Assembly (NCBI GenBank): GCA_016709155.1
Contig: JADJEI010000001.1
Span: forward strand, 2,016,516 to 2,080,515
Source of the DNA: Ignavibacteriales bacterium
GTDB taxonomy: Bacteria; Bacteroidota; Ignavibacteria; Ignavibacteriales; Ignavibacteriaceae
Length of the DNA stretch: 64,000 bases
Reading direction: 5' to 3'
The notes under the pieces were generated by a model. The model had not been told where the DNA came from. It ran no database searches and saw nothing but the letters and a program-made list of their open reading frames with translations. Below are positions 55,550 to 64,000 of the stretch, piece after piece; position 1 is the first letter of the stretch, and each line of letters begins with the position of its first letter. The position numbers and the translations under genes were made by a program.

Positions 55550-56226
55550 ATGAAAATTAAAAAGCTTTTTACTATAATATTTTTATTTACTGTATCAATC
55601 TTAGCACAAGAAACCGGGCAGACATTTCTTTCACTCAAAGACACTGGTGTAGAGGAATTTCTCCAGCTTCATCCCGAATATGATGGTAGGGGTACAATCA
55701 TTTTTATTCTTGATACAGGTGTTGATATTGGTGTTGATGGCTTGGTTAAAACATCCGCCGGTGATGTTAAAGTAATTGATGTTCAGGATTTTACTGGCGA
55801 AGGTGATGTGTTATTGTTTGCCGCAGATATAAATGAACAGGATGGGAAAAGTTTTTTTGTGAATAAAGAAAAAACTATTCAGTTGAAGCGAACACAAGTT
55901 TAATGTTAAAAGCGGCCAACGAAAATTATTTAATCGGTGCTTTCCCGGAAAAACAATTAATCAATTCGGGATCGGGATCGGCAGACTTAAATGGAAATGG
56001 TTCTATTGAGGATGTTTACTATCTCTTAGCCTATCAAACTCAAGATGATTATTGGGTTGTTTACTTCGATTTAAACGGCAATAAAAATTTATCAGATGAT
56101 AAACCATTAAGAACTTATAAAGAAAATTATGATGCTTTCACAATTGAAAATCAAAAAAGACTTCCCCCCTTTACAATGGCACTCAATATTTTTCCCGAAG
56201 AGAAAAAAAGTTTCACTGTTCTTTGA
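55550..56226 (+). pseudogene. TPPII-like secreted protease, N-terminal fragments
   Basis: The N-terminal part of the protease continued at 56129. It has a signal peptide (cut after LAQ) and ILDTGVDIGVDGL with the catalytic Asp, followed by IDVQDFTGEGDV, which matches tripeptidyl-peptidase II. The frame stops at 55901; reading continues in another frame (55903-56226, LMLKAANENYLIGAFPE), then rejoins the first frame at a seven-A run (about 56202-56210). Adding one base near 55887 and removing one A near 56206 rebuilds a continuous sequence. Confidence 0.8.
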
Positions 56227-58357
56227 TGATGGTTCTCATGGCACACACTGCTGCGGTATAGCTGCTGGCTATAACATTGGCGGTTCGACATTAAACGGAG
56301 TGGCACCCGGGGCAAATGTTATCGGATTAAAAATCGGACATAATAATTTCCCCGGCGGTGCAACTGTTACTGAAAGCATGAAGAAAGCCTATTTGTACGC
56401 TGATAAAATTTCTAAAGAACGAAAGGAACCTTGCATCGTCAGCATGAGTTTTGGAATCGGTTCTGAAATAGAAGGAAGATCCGATATGGAAATGTTTCTT
56501 GCAGATCTTTTAAAAAATAATCCCTATTTATATGTCAGCACAAGCAACGGAAATAATGGTCCGGGTCTTTCGTCAACAGGATTACCTTCATCAAGTAATT
56601 TCGTTTTTTCGTCAGGTGCCGTTTTAACTGCTGAAGTTGGGCGTGATAATTACGGAACAACATTCGATAAAAATATTATACTTTATTTTAGCTCGCGTGG
56701 AGGGGAGGTCAGCAAGCCTGATGTTGTTTCTCCCGGTGCTTGCACCTCGACTGTTCCTAACTTTTCCAGTGGCGATAAATTTTGGGGGACAAGTATGGCT
56801 TGCCCTTATTCTTCAGGAGTAATGTCGCTTTTGCTAAGTGCGGCACAAAAGGAATTCCCCGGCGTAAAAATTCCTTCACAGCTTCTATTTAAAATAATTC
56901 GTGAAGGTGCAGTAAAGCGTGAAGAATATTCTGTGTTAGATCAGGGTGCTGGTTATATCAACGTTGTGAATGCTTATTCATTATTACAAAAATATTTGAA
57001 GAATGATGAGCAAAATAAATTTGAGACATACACGATCACATCGTTTGCAACAACACAGCCGGATAATAAATCTCAAAATTTATACATTCGCGATGGTTCA
57101 TATCTGACTGGTGATGAAATATTTTCTTTCACCGTCAGACGAAATAATTTTCTTAATGCAGATAAATTTTACCGCGTTTACAATTTGAAAAGCGACAGCG
57201 ACTGGTTAGTTCTCGTTCAGAAAAAAACTTATATCAGAAATACTCAGCCGTCAATTGTAAATATTAAATTTGATAAAAGTAAAATGACAAAGCCCGGTGT
57301 TTACACAGCACGCATTACTGCATTCAGAGATGATGCTTCCGCCACAACTGAATTCACTATGCTTGCCACAGTAATCGTCCCGGAAGAATTTAATTCACAC
57401 AACAAGTATAGTTTGAATTGGAAGAATCAAAATGTAAATATTGGAATGGTCAATAGATATTTTATAAATATTGCTGCAGGACAAAACAGCCTGCATATAA
57501 AATTAAATAGAAATAACAAAGATTACGCCCGAATCAGATATAGATTGTATGATCAAAGCGGAATTGCACAATATCTTTCCCCCACCATGTATTCAGTAAA
57601 TAGTGATGAAGTCATTGAATCTTATCATTATGATTTGACTCCCGGCGTTTATGAATTAATAGCTGAAGGATTATTCAATTCGTCTGCATCAACCAATTAC
57701 GATCTCTCTACTGAGCTTTTTTCAATTCAAACTTCAGGCGATGAAGTAATTTCGGAAAAACAAAATGGAATTGTTGTTTCAAACTTATTTAATGAAGTAA
57801 GAAATTATAACCTTAGCGGCGAAATGCTTGGATATAAAAAAGGCTATTCCATTGACCTGAATGGAAGCGGAACTTACAAAACACCTTTCACATTAAGGAA
57901 GGGTGAACAAAGCAAAGATTTCAATTTGATTTTGTCGAAAGAAGATTTTAATAAAGTCACTGATTTTTCAATGGTGATTTATAATGAAGAAGGAATAGCA
58001 ATTTCAAAAGACGGACTATCATTCAGCACTGGCTCGGTGTCGGTTCAAAACTCACAGGATAAAGATAGTGTAAACTATGTGCTCGAAATTATTCCTGCAT
58101 TTACAAATAGTTCTGGAAGTATGAGTATTAATGTTGATGAAGTTACTAACTTTGTTGAAGCAGTTTCTGTTGATGTTAAAAGCAATAAAAATAATTCTGT
58201 TACATTATTTCCTAATTCATCAAAAATAATTAATTGTAATTTCACGAAACCCGGAAATGAAATTCCAGCAGACACACAAATTTTTGGTAAAATATATTTC
58301 AAATCACCCGCAAGCGCAAAAACAGAATATGAACTTCCTGTTTATTTCACATTCTAA
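56129..58357 (+). CDS. TPPII-like S8 protease, main part
   Basis: Main body of a secreted S8 protease. It has His (FFDDGSHGTHCCGIAAGY), an intermediate SMSFGIGSE, and Ser (GTSMACPYSSGVMSLL), then about 430 residues of beta-rich C-terminal domain like tripeptidyl-peptidase II. With the N-terminal fragments the complete protein would be near 930 residues. It is followed after 15 bases by an OPT oligopeptide transporter. The first residues here are a frame-shift artefact; conserved sequence begins near residue 30. Confidence 0.85.
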   Translation: MMLSQLKIKKDFPPLQWHSIFFPKRKKVSLFFDDGSHGTHCCGIAAGYNIGGSTLNGVAPGANVIGLKIGHNNFPGGATVTESMKKAYLYADKISKERKEPCIVSMSFGIGSEIEGRSDMEMFLADLLKNNPYLYVSTSNGNNGPGLSSTGLPSSSNFVFSSGAVLTAEVGRDNYGTTFDKNIILYFSSRGGEVSKPDVVSPGACTSTVPNFSSGDKFWGTSMACPYSSGVMSLLLSAAQKEFPGVKIPSQLLFKIIREGAVKREEYSVLDQGAGYINVVNAYSLLQKYLKNDEQNKFETYTITSFATTQPDNKSQNLYIRDGSYLTGDEIFSFTVRRNNFLNADKFYRVYNLKSDSDWLVLVQKKTYIRNTQPSIVNIKFDKSKMTKPGVYTARITAFRDDASATTEFTMLATVIVPEEFNSHNKYSLNWKNQNVNIGMVNRYFINIAAGQNSLHIKLNRNNKDYARIRYRLYDQSGIAQYLSPTMYSVNSDEVIESYHYDLTPGVYELIAEGLFNSSASTNYDLSTELFSIQTSGDEVISEKQNGIVVSNLFNEVRNYNLSGEMLGYKKGYSIDLNGSGTYKTPFTLRKGEQSKDFNLILSKEDFNKVTDFSMVIYNEEGIAISKDGLSFSTGSVSVQNSQDKDSVNYVLEIIPAFTNSSGSMSINVDEVTNFVEAVSVDVKSNKNNSVTLFPNSSKIINCNFTKPGNEIPADTQIFGKIYFKSPASAKTEYELPVYFTF

Positions 58358-58372
58358 AAAAGGAAAAATAGT

Positions 58373-60358
58373 ATGAGTGAACACACAACAAACCAAATTA
58401 AGGGATTGCCCGAAAATGCTTACTCCGAATTAAAGCCGGGGGAAGAATACAAGCCTCTAATGCCTGCAAATCAATCTCCGAAAGAGATAACTCCTTACTC
58501 GGTTATTTGGGGACTGCTGATGGCTGTGCTGTTTTCAGCGGCTGCAGCTTACCTTGGATTAAAAATAGGTCAGGTATTTGAAGCAGCTATACCGATTGCA
58601 ATTATTGCAGTGGGACTTTCAGCCGCAACAAAACGGAAAGGCGCACTTGGTGAAAATGTAATTATTCAATCCATAGGACAAAATTCCGGTTTGATTGTAG
58701 CAGGAGCAATTTTTACTATCCCCGCCCTTTACATCCTAAAACTCGAAGCTCATTTCTATCAGATATTTCTTGCGTCTGCTTTTGGCGGAATAATAGGAAT
58801 TTTATTTTTAATTCCGTTCAGGAAATATTTTGTCGCAGAAATGCACGGCAAATTTCCATTTCCAGAAGCTACTGCAACAACAGAAATTTTAGTTGCAGGT
58901 GAAAAAGGCGGCAAGCAAGCGCTGGTGCTTGTTGTCAGCGGTTTGATAGGAGGAGTTTATGATTTTATAATTGCAACATTTGGTTGGTGGAGTGAGACTT
59001 TTACCACAAGGGTTGTGGGTTTTGGTGAAGTGCTTGCTGATAAATTCAAACTTGTGTTTAGATTGAATGTTGGTGCAGCCGTGATGGGATTGGGCTACAT
59101 AGTTGGTCTAAAATATTCTGCGATAATTGCTGCCGGCTCTTTCCTTTCGTGGTATCTGATTGTTCCTGTTGTTTCATATATTGGCGGAGGATTGACCGAG
59201 CCATTCGGGACGGGTGCAACAAAATTAATTTCTGCAATGAGTGCGGAAGAAATTTTCAGACAATACGTACGGCACGTTGGTATCGGCGGAATTGCAATGG
59301 CTGGCATCATCGGAATTATTCGCTCTTCAAAAATTATTAAGGGAGCAATTTCATTAGGCTTCAAAGAAATCTTTGAAAAGAAATCTTCTGCAAATGAAAA
59401 CCTTCGTACGCAGCGTGATCTTCCAATGAAGATAATTGTTGTTGGAATAGTTGCTACGGCAATTTTGCTGTTTGTATTCTTCCAGGTTGGTGTTGTAAAT
59501 AATCTTGGGTGGGCGTTAACAGGTTTGATCATTGTTATGATAATCTCATTTTTATTTACAACCGTCGCCGCCAACGCAATTGCAATTGTTGGAACAAATC
59601 CTGTAAGCGGAATGACATTGATGACACTTATCCTTTCATCAATTGTTTTAACATCCGTGGGATTAAAGGGTGAAGCCGGAATGGTTGCAGCCTTGATTAT
59701 CGGTGGTGTTGTTTGCACTGCACTTTCAATGGCTGGTGGATTTATCACAGATCTAAAAATTGGTTACTGGCTTGGCTCAACTCCGCAGAAACAAGAAAGT
59801 TGGAAATTTCTCGGCGTACTTGTTTCTGCAGTAACAGTCGGATTTGTAATTAAGATATTGAATGAAACATACGGCTTTGTTGGTGACAATGCCCTTGTTG
59901 CACCGCAGGCAAACGCAATGGCAGCAGTTATTCAGCCCTTGATGGATCAGCAGCCGGCGCCCTGGATTTTATATATCGTTGGTTCAATTCTCGCACTTGT
60001 TCTAACAATGATCGGAGTTCCTGCACTTGCATTTGCGCTTGGAATGTACATCCCCCTTGAATTAAACACACCCCTTTTAATTGGCGGATTGATTGCTCAC
60101 TATGTTTCCACAAGAAGCAAGAATGAAAAAATAAATACCGCAAGAAGAGAACGCGGAACTTTGATAGCCTCAGGATTTATTGCAGGCGGTGCGCTGATGG
60201 GAGTTATCAGTGCGTTCCTGCGATACCTTGGTTATAATTGGGTTAATCCCGAATGGTTTGAATCTCATTCAGCGGAGTTGATTGCGTTTGTAATGTTCGC
60301 ATTGCTTTGCTCTTATATGATTTGGGATTCTATGCGAGGGAAACCGGAAGAAGATTAA
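58373..60358 (+). CDS. OPT family oligopeptide transporter
   Basis: A 661-residue transporter with about 14-16 helices; signatures are PYSVIWGLLMAVLFSAAAAYLGLKIGQ at the N-terminus, KFPFPEATATTEIL in the middle and TNPVSGMTLMTL, TRSKNEKINTARRERGT in the C-terminal half. OPT members import oligopeptides or metal chelates; the immediate upstream protease gene supports peptide import. Its ATG follows AAAAGGAAAAATAGT. A terminator follows. Confidence 0.93.
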   Translation: MSEHTTNQIKGLPENAYSELKPGEEYKPLMPANQSPKEITPYSVIWGLLMAVLFSAAAAYLGLKIGQVFEAAIPIAIIAVGLSAATKRKGALGENVIIQSIGQNSGLIVAGAIFTIPALYILKLEAHFYQIFLASAFGGIIGILFLIPFRKYFVAEMHGKFPFPEATATTEILVAGEKGGKQALVLVVSGLIGGVYDFIIATFGWWSETFTTRVVGFGEVLADKFKLVFRLNVGAAVMGLGYIVGLKYSAIIAAGSFLSWYLIVPVVSYIGGGLTEPFGTGATKLISAMSAEEIFRQYVRHVGIGGIAMAGIIGIIRSSKIIKGAISLGFKEIFEKKSSANENLRTQRDLPMKIIVVGIVATAILLFVFFQVGVVNNLGWALTGLIIVMIISFLFTTVAANAIAIVGTNPVSGMTLMTLILSSIVLTSVGLKGEAGMVAALIIGGVVCTALSMAGGFITDLKIGYWLGSTPQKQESWKFLGVLVSAVTVGFVIKILNETYGFVGDNALVAPQANAMAAVIQPLMDQQPAPWILYIVGSILALVLTMIGVPALAFALGMYIPLELNTPLLIGGLIAHYVSTRSKNEKINTARRERGTLIASGFIAGGALMGVISAFLRYLGYNWVNPEWFESHSAELIAFVMFALLCSYMIWDSMRGKPEED

Positions 60359-60382
60359 TTTGCAAGCAGGATAGGCAATTTA

Positions 60383-60421
60383 AAATGGTGCGTTGATTTA
60401 TTTCAGCGCACCATTTTTATT
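60383..60421 (+). terminator. Terminator after OPT gene
   Basis: AAATGGTGCG pairs with CGCACCATTT across a 14-base loop; a T-rich run follows, 25 bases after the OPT stop. Confidence 0.78.
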
Positions 60422-60449
60422 TTGAGAAACTTCTGAATTATTCCTTTTG

Positions 60450-60749
60450 TCATTGCCGTTGCAGGTATTTGTTAACGATTAGAATAACAAACATCTCATC
60501 TCGATTGTCACCCTGAGCGTGCCTGTGGCTCTGCCATCGAAGGGTGGCAGAGGGAATTGTGTATTTTATTTTTGTTGTTGGATTAAATGGATTGGGATAA
60601 CTCCAACTTAACCCAAATCCATTTGGCTGATTGAAAATTACTTTTACTGTTTTGGAATATTTGAAAGTTAAAAATATTTTGGCACGATATTTATCTCTCT
60701 CTGCATTGCGAGGAAAGATGAGCCGGATGTTAGTAATTATTGCTCTTCT
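60450..60749 (-). pseudogene. Remnant of a T9SS-secreted protein (C-terminal piece)
   Basis: The minus strand is open between stops from 60749 to 60450 without a start. It encodes SWSYPNPFNPTTKIKYTIPS, the T9SS sorting motif, at about 60558-60615, then SATLRWQSHRHAQGDN from an embedded palindrome (60508-60546), and ends without the YDILGNE half. This is a decayed fragment of a sorting domain. The plus-strand reading of the same stretch is not believed. Confidence 0.65.
60508..60546. repeat. REP-like palindrome
   Basis: TCACCCTGAGC at 60508 and CATCGAAGGGTG ending at 60546 form a stem (CACCCT/AGGGTG) of the CCTGAGC...TCGAAGG kind. Related CACACTGAG and CTTCGACAAGCTCAG segments lie at 25046-25125, so it may be a dispersed repeat family. 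Confidence 0.55.
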
Positions 60750-60902
60750 TTATTTGCTGTATGAAACAAAAAAGGATTTCATACAACTACCTACTAATAC
60801 AATCTTATCTTCATTCATACAATTTTATTTCCCAACCGGTTTTACATAGCTTAAGAAATTCTAATTTCTTTCCCTAAATTTTATTTTGATATAAAGGTAA
60901 TT

Positions 60903-61318
60903 ATGATGAAAAAAATATTAGTGTGTTGTCTGTTGTTAGTTGCAAGTAGTTTTTCTATTGCACAAAGTAAGTATGAAACTAAAGAAGAAAAACTACAGCA
61001 ATTAAAAACCCGAGAAGATATAAAAGTAACTGAAGTTGAGAAAGACTTATTGAAACTTGAATACCCAAACGGTAAAGTAGTAATTAAAAATATAATCCGA
61101 CTACCAACTACCCACCAACAACTTACAACAAACTTACTCCCCAACCTACGACAGCACAGTAATAGACTTAACAACAATAGACACAACTCTTTATTACCAG
61201 AAGTACAGCTTTTGGCAAGAGGTACCTATTCACAATTCGGATTTTGACTACCTGAGAATTGGCGATGTTAATAAAAATGGTAAACCAGAACTTTACGGTA
61301 CAAGAAAATTTTTTCCAA
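60903..61318 (+). pseudogene. FG-GAP-type secreted protein, N-terminal part (two frameshifts)
   Basis: A signal peptide (MKKILVCCLLLVASSFSIAQ) and a charged stretch to KVVIKNI read in frame. The sequence then continues in a second frame (SDYQLPTNNL...DFDYLRIGDVNKNGKPELYGTRK, about 61096-61318) and at the six-T run near 61312 moves to the frame of 61259-62662 (QSDFEP). Each shift is a single-base event; the first lies between 61095 and 61147, its exact site not resolved. Confidence 0.7.
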
Positions 61319-62662
61319 TCTGATTTTGAACCTATTACGGTATATGAATTGAATAATTCTGAAATCTTTGAAGATGTTTTTCAGTATGATTCTGTTTTTA
61401 TAGCACGAAGTATACACGATGTAGATCTGGATGGAAGAGAAGAAGTTCTGTTAACGTTGCCACCTCTATTTGGGATAGGTAATCAACAAAGATTTTTCTC
61501 TAAAGAGAATGATACTTCATTAGCAACACAACTAAATTTCATTCTTGATTATGAGTCATATCAGCTTGACGATATTACTTTAGGTGATTTTGATGGTGAT
61601 AGCTATACTGATATGTTGTTTGACCATTCAGGATACCCCGATTTTCATATCCTCGAATATAATCCCGTTACTAATAACTTCGATTCTGTTTATCGCTTTG
61701 ATGTGTCTGAACCAGCTCCTTGGGGTATAGGTGGTTATTCAGTCGGTGACTTTGACCTTGGTGGAAAAACTGATCTGGTTTTTGGGACAATGAGAGGAAA
61801 CGTATTTGTTATCGAGAACCAAACAAATAATCAGTACACAAATTCCTGGCAGGGAATTATAGATAGCTATCACGCTTATGTTCATACCTTCAGCAATGAT
61901 ATTGATAAAAATGGCAAACCAGAGTTTTGGGTGCTTGGTGACGCTTACTATAACGGAATAGGAACTACACGAATTACCATCTTTGAAACAAACGGGGATA
62001 ACAGTTACTATGTTGTAGGAAGGGTTGATCTTATTGGCGTATTTTCATTTTATGCCGGCACTATGCAGGCTGTTGATGTTGATAATGACAGTACTGAAGA
62101 AATTGCTGTCTGTATTGATGGAAATTTTATTATCCTAAAGTTTAACGGAAGTAAAAACTATCAAACTTATGAGGTTTATTACATAAAGCAGAATGAATTA
62201 GCTAATGATACTGTAGGTAGCAATTATTATGGTGCAGTAATAGCTGATTTATTAAATGATGGGAAAAAAGAAATTCTGATTTCAATGAATCACATATTAT
62301 ATCAACAGAATGTTTACCGACATATAACAAGGATATATAAACCTGATTCAACAACAAGCGTTAATTCTGATCAGATATTACCTGTTGAAACAGACTTGTA
62401 TCAAAACTATCCAAGTCCATTCAATCCTTCAACTAATATTAAATTCAGAATAAGCAAAACGGGCAATGTTTCTATAAAAATATATAATGTTTTAGGGAAA
62501 GAAATAAAACAATTATTGCAAGAAAATCTTCCATCCTGCGTACATAATATTCAATGGAATGGGAAAGATAATGAAGGTAATTCGCTTCCGGGAGGAGTTT
62601 ACTTTATTCAAATGATAGCAGGCAGCTATCAAAAAACTATTAAAACTATTTTATTAAAATAA
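61259..62662 (+). CDS. FG-GAP repeat secreted protein with T9SS sorting domain
   Basis: The main part of the same gene, 467 codons open. It holds several FG-GAP/VCBS-type repeats (DLDGREEVLLT, DFDGDSYTDMLF, DFDLGGKTDLVFG, DVDNDSTEEIAV), probably a beta-propeller. The C-terminus is a T9SS/FlgD-like domain (QNYPSPFNPSTNIKFRI, GGVYFIQMIAGSYQ). The real protein begins at 60903 upstream in other frames; true sequence here starts near FQSDFEP. Confidence 0.8.
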   Translation: MAMLIKMVNQNFTVQENFFQSDFEPITVYELNNSEIFEDVFQYDSVFIARSIHDVDLDGREEVLLTLPPLFGIGNQQRFFSKENDTSLATQLNFILDYESYQLDDITLGDFDGDSYTDMLFDHSGYPDFHILEYNPVTNNFDSVYRFDVSEPAPWGIGGYSVGDFDLGGKTDLVFGTMRGNVFVIENQTNNQYTNSWQGIIDSYHAYVHTFSNDIDKNGKPEFWVLGDAYYNGIGTTRITIFETNGDNSYYVVGRVDLIGVFSFYAGTMQAVDVDNDSTEEIAVCIDGNFIILKFNGSKNYQTYEVYYIKQNELANDTVGSNYYGAVIADLLNDGKKEILISMNHILYQQNVYRHITRIYKPDSTTSVNSDQILPVETDLYQNYPSPFNPSTNIKFRISKTGNVSIKIYNVLGKEIKQLLQENLPSCVHNIQWNGKDNEGNSLPGGVYFIQMIAGSYQKTIKTILLK

Positions 62663-62663
62663 G

Positions 62664-62684
62664 CTCCGGTTAAAAAAACCGGAC
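62664..62684 (+). terminator. Possible terminator hairpin
   Basis: TCCGGTT pairs with AACCGGA around a short A loop, just after the stop. The 3' tail is not U-rich, so this is weak. Confidence 0.4.
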
Positions 62685-62706
62685 ATAATTTAAGAGGTCA
62701 ATTACA

Positions 62707-63159
62707 ATGAAAAAATTTTTTTTATTAATTCTTATTCTTGCCTCAAACTTATTTGGGCAAGAATGGAACGATATAGTAACAACTTCAATTGAGGAACCTG
62801 ATAGGACTGATATATTTACTAATTCTTCAGGTATTCATATACTTATAAAAAATCCAAGCAGTACAAATATTGTTTATTATAATCTTAACTCTGCAGGTGA
62901 AATAGATGAAGATAAAACCGAAACTCTGGAAACCAGTGGATATTTTCCAAATATCATCGGCTCTAACGATAAGATATATGCTATTTATAAAACAATTGAT
63001 AATAATAATGATGATGTCATCCGTGTAAAATATTCTACAGATAACGGCAGCAATTGGTTGACTAATATTGTCGATAAACCAACAACTGCAAACTATTGTA
63101 ATGGTGTTGATGCCGTTTATGATTTGGGAAATGGTGTTCATCTTGTTTGGGCTACATAA
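62707..63159 (+). pseudogene. Secreted repeat protein, N-terminal part ending in TAA
   Basis: A signal peptide (MKKFFLLILILASNLFGQ) is followed by 130 residues of a beta-rich exported protein (sialidase/BNR-like strands such as RVKYSTDNGSNWLTN). The frame ends in TAA at 63157, but the same frame continues downstream as DGGASGYETYYYRLNTF, so one base substitution or a genuine stop interrupts a longer gene. Confidence 0.72.
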
Positions 63160-64000
63160 GATGGTGGTGCTTCCGGTTATGAAACTTATTACTATCGCCT
63201 AAACACATTTGATCAGTGGGTAAATCCCAAAACCGTAACGGATTATAGTACAGCACAAACCGGTGGCAATCCATCTGTCACAGTTTCACCAAACCGTGTG
63301 CACGTAAGCTTTAACACAGATGCAACAACTACTTTGACTGGGTCCGGGGATGTAAAAACAAGAGATAAATTTAATGGTAACTGGGAAACTCCGCAGTCAG
63401 TTATTACATATCCATCAGAGCAACAATCTCTAGATGAAAGGTTATTAGTTAGAGGGGACTATCTATATCTATTTTATAATCGAGAACACCTGGGCTTATC
63501 CAAATGATTTAGTTTATAAAACAAGACTTGTTGGCGGTACAAGTTGGTCAGATTTTCCACCGCTTGAATCAGAAACATTATTGCAATATGAAGATACTTT
63601 TGAAATTACAAAGACTACTAATGATTATATTCACATAGTATATAAAAAGTTCATTCAGGGTCAAGGTTGGCTAAACACGTATAAATGTTTTAACGGCACA
63701 AGTTGGAGCGACCCGGATTATTTTGATGGTAATTCAGTACCTCTGAGACAAATAGGTTTAAGTAGTGTATCTAATGATCTATTTTGTACCTGGGTTAAAT
63801 TAAGTACACCGTATTTGCGTTTTAGACAATATGATGCAATACCCCTTACACCAACGAACTTCACTGGGACAACTTATAACAATCATCCTAAATTAACTTG
63901 GTCTCTGAATAATGAACCCGATATAGCAGGTTATGAAATCTGGCGACAGATAATTCCATCTGATTATTCACTACTAACCACAGTAAATAATGCAACAAGT
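63160..64000 (+). pseudogene. Secreted repeat protein, continuation with frameshift, runs off window
   Basis: The same-frame continuation is open to 63507, then a single-base shift near the four-T run at about 63472-63475 moves reading to another frame (ENTWAYPNDLVYKTRLVGG), open to the window edge. The end (PTNFTGTTYNNHPKLTWS, then GYEIWR) resembles a fibronectin type III domain. The gene presumably continues beyond the window, perhaps to a T9SS sorting domain (inference). Confidence 0.7.

Noticed and set aside
59095..59748. Long minus-strand ORF of 217 codons
   Set aside because: It lies entirely within the OPT transporter gene and has the composition of an antisense frame of a membrane protein.
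60631..60849. Plus-strand ORF of 72 codons
   Set aside because: It overlaps a better explained minus-strand sorting-domain remnant and has no recognisable features or ribosome site.

Overview
The window is AT-rich DNA from a Gram-negative bacterium of the Bacteroidetes/Chlorobi (FCB) group, most likely an Ignavibacteria-type organism. The evidence is several secreted proteins ending in the type IX secretion (T9SS) sorting domain in its Ignavibacteria-like form (NYPNPFNPSTKI...YDLLGNEVAVLVDE), an LPS heptose epimerase (HldD), [FeFe]-hydrogenase maturases, SBBP and FG-GAP secreted proteins, and weak or absent Shine-Dalgarno sites with several TTG starts. No rRNA, tRNA or CRISPR was seen.

Layout. 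0-2 kb: end of a hydrogenase-maturation operon (hydG, hydE). 2-8 kb (minus): a large receptor-like Ser/Thr kinase, a glutathione peroxidase, a TPM-domain protein, RidA and an AlkD-like glycosylase. 8-11 kb: two degenerate enzymes tail to tail, a HisH-like amidotransferase lacking its Cys and an acetyl-CoA-synthetase-like protein lacking a normal P-loop. 11-14.5 kb: thioesterase, possible nuclease-fold protein, two exported proteins. 14.9-21.3 kb: receiver/PPDK-N hybrid, zinc ribbon, glutamate dehydrogenase and a KefB-type antiporter. 21-25 kb: HAD phosphatase, YpdA-like reductase, class I aldolase. 25-29.4 kb (minus): T9SS subtilase, lipoprotein, outer-membrane barrel. 29.5-37 kb: sodium symporter, HAD, PgpH-type c-di-AMP phosphodiesterase, a frameshifted XerC/D, a site-2-type protease and a lipoprotein. 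37-43 kb: DUF2461, pirin, proBA, HAD, and an esterase/PAP2_C/small-protein operon. 43-50 kb: a giant acyl-CoA-synthetase-GNAT protein, NUDIX, an acidic small protein, HldD. 50.5-54.7 kb: cobalamin-dependent methionine synthase, frameshifted and carrying an in-frame DUF559 nuclease cassette. 55-60.4 kb: a tripeptidyl-peptidase-II-like secreted protease (two frameshifts) and an OPT peptide transporter. 60.4-64 kb: broken secreted-protein genes.

The most notable features are the palindrome-flanked DUF559 cassette inserted in frame between the cap and B12 domains of MetH; related small palindromic sequences embedded in frame in T9SS sorting domains; several single-base indels, mostly at A or T runs, that split metH, xerC/D, the TPPII-like protease and two secreted proteins (real decay or assembly error); and multidomain or degenerate proteins: the inverted-topology kinase, the receiver-PPDK hybrid, the ligase-GNAT giant and the HisH/Acs pseudoenzyme pair.
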